Source of the DNA: Pseudomonas veronii
GTDB lineage: Bacteria > Pseudomonadota > Gammaproteobacteria > Pseudomonadales > Pseudomonadaceae
Length of the DNA: 64,000 nucleotides
Direction: 5' to 3'
Assembly (NCBI RefSeq): GCF_001439695.1
Contig: NZ_JYLL01000006.1
Span: 284,434-348,433 of the forward strand
Part shown: positions 59,059 to 64,000 of the stretch, one piece after another
Position numbering within the stretch: the first letter of the stretch is position 1
Layout of the letters: every line of letters starts with the position of its first letter
Position numbers and translations under genes: made by a program
The notes under the pieces: generated by a model
The model's database searches: none
What the model was told of the DNA's origin: nothing
Seen by the model: the letters and a program-made list of their open reading frames with translations, nothing else

Positions 59059-59934
59059 CTATTGGTACATTTCGGGCACTTCGTACTGCAGGCCGTAATG
59101 GCTGTAGATGGTTTGCAGCGAACCGTCGCGGATCAGGCCTTCCAGCGCCTCTTCCACCGCATAGGCCAACTGACGATTGCTTTCGTGTACCGCCATGCCG
59201 ATCTCCCAGCGCTGCCGGCCCATGCTCGGGTAAGCGTTTTGCGCCAGGGCCAGTTGCGGATCGCGTGCTTGATGCACCTGCCAGTCGATCTCGCCGCGCA
59301 TCGCCATCACCGCGTCGACTTCACCGGCCTTCATCGCCGCGAACGCCTGGGGTACACCGGGGTAGTGATGGGTCTGGCGGGCGAGCATGCCGTTGAACAC
59401 CGAGGTCAGGTAGAACGACGGCACGCTGTCGACTTCGACGCCGATCGGGTGCTCCTCGAACACCGCCACGCTGGCGACCTTGTCCAGGCGGCGGCGGTCG
59501 TAGGCCACCTGCCATTGTTCGTTCTGGTACGGCCCGAACATCACCACATGGCCGTTTTCCAGTTCGCCCTGATCGTTACGCCTTTGCGCGTAGTCGTGGT
59601 CGTAGGGTGCGCGCATCATCAGGTCGGCCAGTTGCTGGTTATGCAACTGGCTGCCGCGCCAGATGTAGTCGCGCAGGTCGTCGTCGAGTTTTTCCCCGGC
59701 CGGCGCCCAGATCAATTTGAGCTGCACCCCCAGCGCCTTGGCCAGGGCCTCGGCCAGCTCCACGTCGACCCCGCGCGGGGTGGCACCGTCTTCGAAACTG
59801 TAGGGGGCAAAGTCCTTGTACACCGCCACTTTCAACTCACCGGCGGCGATCATCTGGTCATAGCTGCGCACCTGCGCCTGTGCCGTCTGGCAACACAGCA
59901 GGGCCAGGCCGAGCACATAAGCGAACAGGCGCAT
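59059..59934 (-). CDS. pedG: Quinoprotein-associated periplasmic binding protein (PedG/MoxJ-like)
   Basis: A 291-residue SBP family 3-like protein with signal peptide ending AQA/QV. It has [16 protein letters not shown] and [16 protein letters not shown], as in polar amino acid receptors, but no transporter genes nearby. In methanol-oxidation clusters the MoxJ homologue helps mature the dehydrogenase, and a similar role is likely here. It starts 4 bp after the cytochrome gene. Confidence 0.87.
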   Translation of the reverse strand: MRLFAYVLGLALLCCQTAQAQVRSYDQMIAAGELKVAVYKDFAPYSFEDGATPRGVDVELAEALAKALGVQLKLIWAPAGEKLDDDLRDYIWRGSQLHNQQLADLMMRAPYDHDYAQRRNDQGELENGHVVMFGPYQNEQWQVAYDRRRLDKVASVAVFEEHPIGVEVDSVPSFYLTSVFNGMLARQTHHYPGVPQAFAAMKAGEVDAVMAMRGEIDWQVHQARDPQLALAQNAYPSMGRQRWEIGMAVHESNRQLAYAVEEALEGLIRDGSLQTIYSHYGLQYEVPEMYQ

Positions 59935-59937
59935 GGC

Positions 59938-60399
59938 TTACTCCTCGACGTGAACGCTGTCCAGGTAGGTGCGTACCGCCCACAAGGCTTCCTGGCTCAG
60001 GTAATCGGCCATTTTCGGCATATATACCCGGCCGTCGCGCACCGCGCCGTGACGCACGCGCTGCACAAACCACTCATCACCGGCCTCGCCCACATCCAGC
60101 ATGCGCAAGTCGGGGGCGATGCCGCCGGACTTGGCTTCCAGGCCGTGGCAGGCGGCGCAGTTCTGATTGTAGGCGGACGAACCGATTTCCAGGGCCCGGT
60201 CGTGTTCAGGCGACGTGCGGTAAGGGTTCACTGCCGCCCAGCCGTCCTCGTCGACCGGCACGCCGGCGTCCTTGATCGAGGTCAGGCCCTTGGTTTCCAC
60301 TGCTTGCGGGACCACGTTGCCGTGGGCCCAGGCCGAGCCTGCACCGATCACACCGGCCAACAGCCCGGCGACGAGCAAGGCATTGCGTTTTGTTGTCAT
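59938..60399 (-). CDS. pedF: Cytochrome c550, electron acceptor of the alcohol dehydrogenases
   Basis: A 153-residue periplasmic c-type cytochrome with signal peptide ending AWA/HG and one haem site CAACHG. The axial methionine is probably in [10 protein letters not shown]. It corresponds to ExaB/PedF, which takes electrons from PQQ dehydrogenases. I start at ATG 60399 with GAGGGC upstream. It heads the minus-strand operon and is divergent from pedE. Confidence 0.92.
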   Translation of the reverse strand: MTTKRNALLVAGLLAGVIGAGSAWAHGNVVPQAVETKGLTSIKDAGVPVDEDGWAAVNPYRTSPEHDRALEIGSSAYNQNCAACHGLEAKSGGIAPDLRMLDVGEAGDEWFVQRVRHGAVRDGRVYMPKMADYLSQEALWAVRTYLDSVHVEE

Positions 60400-60654
60400 T
60401 ATTTTTGCCCTCAGGATTGCACGCAAAACCTCATTGCAGAGGTTATGGCAACCATCTTAGAAACCCTGGGGCATAGGCCGTATGCTGCTTTGGTGGCCGG
60501 CTTGTCCTCCCTTGGTAGTAGGGCTTGTGGGGCACGCCTAAAACAGCGGCGCTTCGGGAAGTCTTCCCGGCAACAGCGGGACTTTTTCCGTATCCGCGCA
60601 GCGCCCTGGCGCTCCACCCTGTGCAGGCCAAAACCTCCACTGGGAACTGCAACC

Positions 60655-62562
60655 ATGATAATAAGATCGCTACCCGCCCGTTCGCCGCTGAGCCTTGCCG
60701 TGCAGGCTTTCCTGCTGGTCGGCAGCCTGTCCTTGAGTGCGGCCAGCTTCGCCGCCGCCGACCCTGCCGCGCCGTCCACCGCAAAGGCGACGCGCAACGT
60801 CACCTGGGAAGACATCGCCAACGACCACCTGAGCACCAAGGACGTGCTGCAATACGGCATGGGCACCAACGCCCAGCGCTGGAGCCCGCTGGCCCAGGTC
60901 AACGACAAGAACGTGTTCAAGCTCACCCCGGCCTGGTCGTACTCGTTCGGCGATGAGAAGCAGCGCGGCCAGGAATCCCAGGCCATCGTCAGCGACGGCG
61001 TGGTCTACGTCACCGGCTCCTACTCCCGCGTGTTCGCCCTCGACGCGAAGACCGGCAAACGCCTGTGGACCTACAACCACCGCCTGCCCGAAAACATCCG
61101 CCCGTGCTGTGACGTGGTCAACCGCGGCGCGGCGATCTTCGGCGACAAGATCTACTTCGGCACCCTCGACGCGCGCCTGATCGCCCTCGACAAGAACACC
61201 GGCAAAGTGGTGTGGAACAAGAAGTTCGGCGACCACGCCGCCGGTTACACCATGACCGGCGCCCCGGTGCTGATCAAAGACAAGGTCAGCGGCAAGGTGC
61301 TGCTGATCCATGGCAGCTCCGGCGATGAGTTCGGCGTGGTCGGCCAGCTGTATGCGCGCGACCCGGACACCGGCGAAGAAGTGTGGATGCGCCCGTTCGT
61401 CGAAGGCCACATGGGCCGCCTGAACGGCAAGGACAGCACCCCGACCGGCGACGTCAAAGCGCCGTCGTGGCCGGATGACCCGACCACCGAAACCGGCAAG
61501 GTCGAAGCCTGGAGCCACGGCGGCGGCGCACCTTGGCAGAGCGCGAGTTTCGATGCCGAGACCAACACCATCATCGTCGGCGCCGGCAACCCCGGCCCGT
61601 GGAACACCTGGGCGCGCACGTCCAAGGACGGCAACCCGCACGACTTCGACAGCCTCTACACCTCGGGCCAGGTCGGTGTCGACCCGAGCACCGGCGAAGT
61701 GAAATGGTTCTACCAGCACACCCCGAACGATGCCTGGGACTTCTCCGGCAACAACGAGCTGGTGCTGTTCGACTACAAGGACAAGGATGGCAAAGTGGTC
61801 AAGGCCACCGGTCACGCCGACCGCAACGGGTTCTTCTACGTGGTCGACCGCAATAACGGCAAGCTGCAGAACGCCTTCCCGTTCGTCGACAACATCACCT
61901 GGGCCAGCCATATCGACCTGAAGACCGGTCGTCCGGTGGAAAACCCGGGCCAGCGTCCGGCCAAACCGCTGCCCGGTGAAACCAAGGGCAAGCCGGTGGA
62001 AGTCTCGCCACCGTTCCTCGGCGGCAAGAACTGGAACCCCATGGCCTACAGCCAGGACACCGGCCTGTTCTACATCCCGGGCAACCAATGGAAAGAGGAA
62101 TACTGGACCGAAGAGGTCAACTACAAGAAGGGCTCGGCGTACCTGGGCATGGGTTTCCGCATCAAGCGCATGTATGACGACCACGTCGGCACCCTGCGGG
62201 CGATGAACCCGACCACCGGCAAGGTGGTGTGGGAGCACAAGGAAGCCCTGCCACTGTGGGCCGGCGTACTGGCGACCAAGGGCAACCTGGTGTTCACCGG
62301 CACCGGCGACGGTTTCTTCAAGGCCTTCGACGCGAAAACCGGCAAGGAGCTGTGGAAGTTCCAGACCGGCAGCGGCATCGTCTCGCCGCCGATCACCTGG
62401 GAACAGGATGGCGAGCAGTACATCGGCGTCACCGTCGGCTATGGCGGCGCGGTGCCGTTGTGGGGCGGCGACATGGCCGAGCTGACCAAGCCGGTGGCAC
62501 AGGGTGGGTCGTTCTGGGTGTTCAAGATCCCGAGCTGGGATAACAAGACCGCCCAAAAATAA
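60655..62562 (+). CDS. pedE: PQQ-dependent alcohol dehydrogenase, calcium type (ExaA/PedE-like)
   Basis: A 635-residue periplasmic quinoprotein with signal peptide ending about SFA/AA. It has the vicinal cysteines in [11 protein letters not shown] and propeller GxxxW repeats. The catalytic region is [13 protein letters not shown]: the residue two after the catalytic Asp is Ser, so the extra acidic lanthanide ligand is absent and Ca2+ is expected. I start at ATG 60655. Divergent from pedF; the 255-bp gap holds both promoters but no motif I can assign. Confidence 0.94.
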   Translation: MIIRSLPARSPLSLAVQAFLLVGSLSLSAASFAAADPAAPSTAKATRNVTWEDIANDHLSTKDVLQYGMGTNAQRWSPLAQVNDKNVFKLTPAWSYSFGDEKQRGQESQAIVSDGVVYVTGSYSRVFALDAKTGKRLWTYNHRLPENIRPCCDVVNRGAAIFGDKIYFGTLDARLIALDKNTGKVVWNKKFGDHAAGYTMTGAPVLIKDKVSGKVLLIHGSSGDEFGVVGQLYARDPDTGEEVWMRPFVEGHMGRLNGKDSTPTGDVKAPSWPDDPTTETGKVEAWSHGGGAPWQSASFDAETNTIIVGAGNPGPWNTWARTSKDGNPHDFDSLYTSGQVGVDPSTGEVKWFYQHTPNDAWDFSGNNELVLFDYKDKDGKVVKATGHADRNGFFYVVDRNNGKLQNAFPFVDNITWASHIDLKTGRPVENPGQRPAKPLPGETKGKPVEVSPPFLGGKNWNPMAYSQDTGLFYIPGNQWKEEYWTEEVNYKKGSAYLGMGFRIKRMYDDHVGTLRAMNPTTGKVVWEHKEALPLWAGVLATKGNLVFTGTGDGFFKAFDAKTGKELWKFQTGSGIVSPPITWEQDGEQYIGVTVGYGGAVPLWGGDMAELTKPVAQGGSFWVFKIPSWDNKTAQK

Positions 62563-62580
62563 CCCGTCCCCAGCCCCGTC

Positions 62581-62608
62581 GTAGCAGCTGGCGCTCGACA
62601 GCTGCTAC
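62581..62608 (+). terminator. Hairpin after pedE
   Basis: A perfect 10-bp stem GTAGCAGCTG/CAGCTGCTAC, with no T-run behind it. It could be a terminator remnant or a small repeat; it leaves the pentapeptide gene possibly co-transcribed. Confidence 0.45.
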
Positions 62609-62640
62609 GTTACGGGGTTGCTTCGTCTGGAGGTTCCAAG

Positions 62641-63288
62641 ATGAACTATCTGCCCTTGTTACTCCTGCTCGCCCTGCCCCTGGCCCACGCCGACGACGGC
62701 GACGACACCCCGCTGGTCATCAACGGCTGCACCCTCGCCGAACACAGCCAATGCCCCGGCGCCAACCTCAGGGGCGCCAACCTGAGCAACCAGGACCTCA
62801 GCAAAATGAACCTGGCCGGCGCCGACCTGCGCGATGCGGACTTGCGCCACGCCAACCTCGACCTGGCCAACCTGGAAAAAGCCCAGTTGCAGGGCGCCAA
62901 CCTGACCCGCGCCAGCCTGCAACAAAGCAACCTGCGCCTGGCCGATTTCACCGGCGCCACGCTGATGGCGATCCAGGGTTGGGGCCTGTTCGCCCAGGGT
63001 GCGCAGTTTGAAAACGCCAACCTGAGCGCGGCCTACCTGCAATTCGCGCGGCTGTCCGGGGCAAAAATGCACAAGGCCAACCTGCGCGCCGCCGACCTGG
63101 AAATGACCTGGCTGAGCAAGGCCGACCTGCGAGGGGCGGATCTGAGCGATGCGAATCTGCAAGAGGCCAAGTTCGGTGAGAGCAACCTGGAAAGCGCGGT
63201 CCTCACGGGCGCGCGGCAGCATTATGCGAATTTCCAGGATGCGAACATGGAAGGCTGCAAGGACTGCCCCACCACCTGGAATCGTTAG
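62641..63288 (+). CDS. Exported pentapeptide-repeat protein
   Basis: A 215-residue protein with signal peptide ending AHA/DD. Successive A(N/D)LxxA pentapeptides (e.g. GANLRGANLSNQDLSKMNLA) run to about residue 205 and form a right-handed beta helix. Single Cys pairs occur near both ends (GCTLAEHSQCPG; GCKDCPTTW). A homologous gene sits beside pedE in P. putida. Function is unknown; a periplasmic scaffold role is possible. Confidence 0.9.
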   Translation: MNYLPLLLLLALPLAHADDGDDTPLVINGCTLAEHSQCPGANLRGANLSNQDLSKMNLAGADLRDADLRHANLDLANLEKAQLQGANLTRASLQQSNLRLADFTGATLMAIQGWGLFAQGAQFENANLSAAYLQFARLSGAKMHKANLRAADLEMTWLSKADLRGADLSDANLQEAKFGESNLESAVLTGARQHYANFQDANMEGCKDCPTTWNR

Positions 63289-63304
63289 CACACCGCCATT
63301 TGAA

Positions 63305-63995
63305 TGTAGGAGCGAGCTTGCTCGCGAAAAACCCGGGACCGCCGCGGGGGGTCTGGTTTTTCGCGTTATCGTTGACGGTTTTCGCGAGCAAGCTCGCTCC
63401 TACAGTGGGGTCTAGGTGCCCGCGCTAGGCATGGGCACTGATCGGTAACTCTTGTAGGAGCGAGCTTGCTCGCGAAAAACCCGAGAGCGCCGCGGGGGGG
63501 CTGGTTTTTCGCGTTATCGTTGACGGTTTTCGCGAGCAAGCTCGCTCCTACAGTGGGGTCTAGGTGCCCGCGCTAGGCATGGGCACTGATCGGTAACTTT
63601 TGTAGGAGCGAGCTTGCTCGCGAAAAACCCGGGAGCGCCGCGGGGGGGCTGGTTTTTCGCGTTATCGTTGACGGTTTTCGCGAGCAAGCTCGCTCCTACA
63701 GTGGGGTCTAGGTGCCCGCGCTAGGCATGGGCACTGACCGGTAACTTTTGTAGGAGCGAGCTTGCTCGCGAAAAACCCGGGAGCGCCGCGGGGGGGCTGG
63801 TTTTTTGCGTTATCGTTGACGGTTTTCGCGAGCAAGCTCGCTCCTACAGTGGGGTCTAGGTGCCCGCGCTAGGCATGGGCACTGAGCGGTAACTTTTGTA
63901 GGAGCGAGCTTGCTCGCGAAAAACCCGGGAGCGCTGCGGGGGGTCTGGTTTTTCGCGTTATCGTTGACGGTTTTCGCGAGCAAGCTCGCTCCTAC
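63305..63995. repeat. Tandem array of five REPINs, 148-bp period
   Basis: REPINs (GTAGGAGCGAGCTTGCTCGC ... GCGAGCAAGCTCGCTCCTAC) start at 63305, 63453, 63601, 63749 and 63897, exactly 148 bp apart. Each is about 100 bp. The four 48-bp spacers are nearly identical and contain the inverted repeat GTGCCC...GGGCAC (63416-63421 with 63433-63438 in the first). The last unit ends in TACGGAAG instead of the spacer, so the array seems to stop at the window edge. Confidence 0.95.
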
Positions 63996-64000
63996 GGAAG

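Noticed and set aside
60520..60560. Possible sigma54 promoter (GGGGCACGCC) before pedE
   Set aside because: The -12 element (TTGC) is missing at the required spacing.
59062..60654. Long plus-strand frame continuous with pedE
   Set aside because: The stretch before 60655 is antisense to pedG and pedF; the PedE signal peptide begins cleanly at ATG 60655.
63305..63995. Possible CRISPR array
   Set aside because: The spacers between repeats are identical rather than unique, the repeat is a 100-bp REPIN, and no cas gene is present.

Overview
This window comes from a Pseudomonas of the fluorescens group. The evidence is gene order (hupB-lon-clpX-clpP-tig, tRNA-Arg/His/Leu/His, folD), high GC with C/G-rich third positions, many REP/REPIN palindromes built on GTGGGAGGGGGCTTGCCCCC or GTAGGAGCGAGCTTGCTCGC, and a resident REP-associated tyrosine transposase. 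I cannot name the species. SBW25-like relatives are the best match I know for the REP sequences.

Region by region. (1) 1-11400 is core genome: HU, Lon, ClpX, ClpP and trigger factor on the minus strand, then a complete group II intron (about 6531-9386) in the leader of tig, four tRNA genes, and folD. (2) 11400-13100 holds a small lipoprotein and the PBP7-type endopeptidase pbpG. (3) 13200-22750 is a metal/redox locus: DUF2946 protein, TonB receptor, OmpR-type two-component system, then an operon of PepSY protein, DUF2271 protein, PepSY-flavodoxin-reductase fusion, ApbE flavin transferase and VIT-family transporter. The DUF2271 protein carries an ApbE-type flavinylation motif. (4) 22785-24227 holds a C39-like lipoprotein lacking its cysteine, a 53-residue membrane peptide and a small lipoprotein. 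(5) 24437-30219 is a tripartite RND efflux operon in the order RND-MFP-OMF. (6) 30400-31460 is a RAYT gene bracketed by REP structures. (7) 31465-39963 is the reductive pyrimidine (uracil/thymine) degradation cluster: amidohydrolase, NCS1 transporter, dihydropyrimidinase, PreT/PreA and a TetR regulator. (8) 40079-41305 is copCD. (9) 41473-48442 is a uronate oxidation cluster: OprD porin, uronate dehydrogenase, lactonase, TRAP transporter and epimerase. Two candidate FadR-type operators lie ahead of its first two genes. (10) 48725-63288 holds a DASS transporter and then a PQQ-dependent alcohol oxidation cluster: ErcS, ErcA, pqqA (23 residues), aldehyde dehydrogenase, a lanthanide-type quinoprotein alcohol dehydrogenase, three relay/accessory proteins, cytochrome c550, a calcium-type quinoprotein alcohol dehydrogenase and a pentapeptide-repeat protein. 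(11) 63305-63995 is a 148-bp-period tandem array of REPINs.

How the genes work together. The pyrimidine and uronate clusters each join uptake to successive catabolic steps. In the alcohol cluster, PqqA supplies the PQQ precursor, two periplasmic dehydrogenases with different metal sites oxidise alcohols, cytochrome c550 takes the electrons, and the aldehyde dehydrogenase removes the aldehyde. The redox locus reads as a chain from NADPH through FAD, FMN and the membrane to a periplasmic flavoprotein, probably acting on iron or another metal.

The most unusual items are the intron in the tig leader with a visible IBS1-EBS1 match, the 202-bp array that copies the 3' end of the aldehyde dehydrogenase gene together with a REPIN, the 148-bp REPIN array, a REPIN that encodes the tail of the epimerase, and the putative flavinylation target beside an ApbE that lacks a visible signal peptide.
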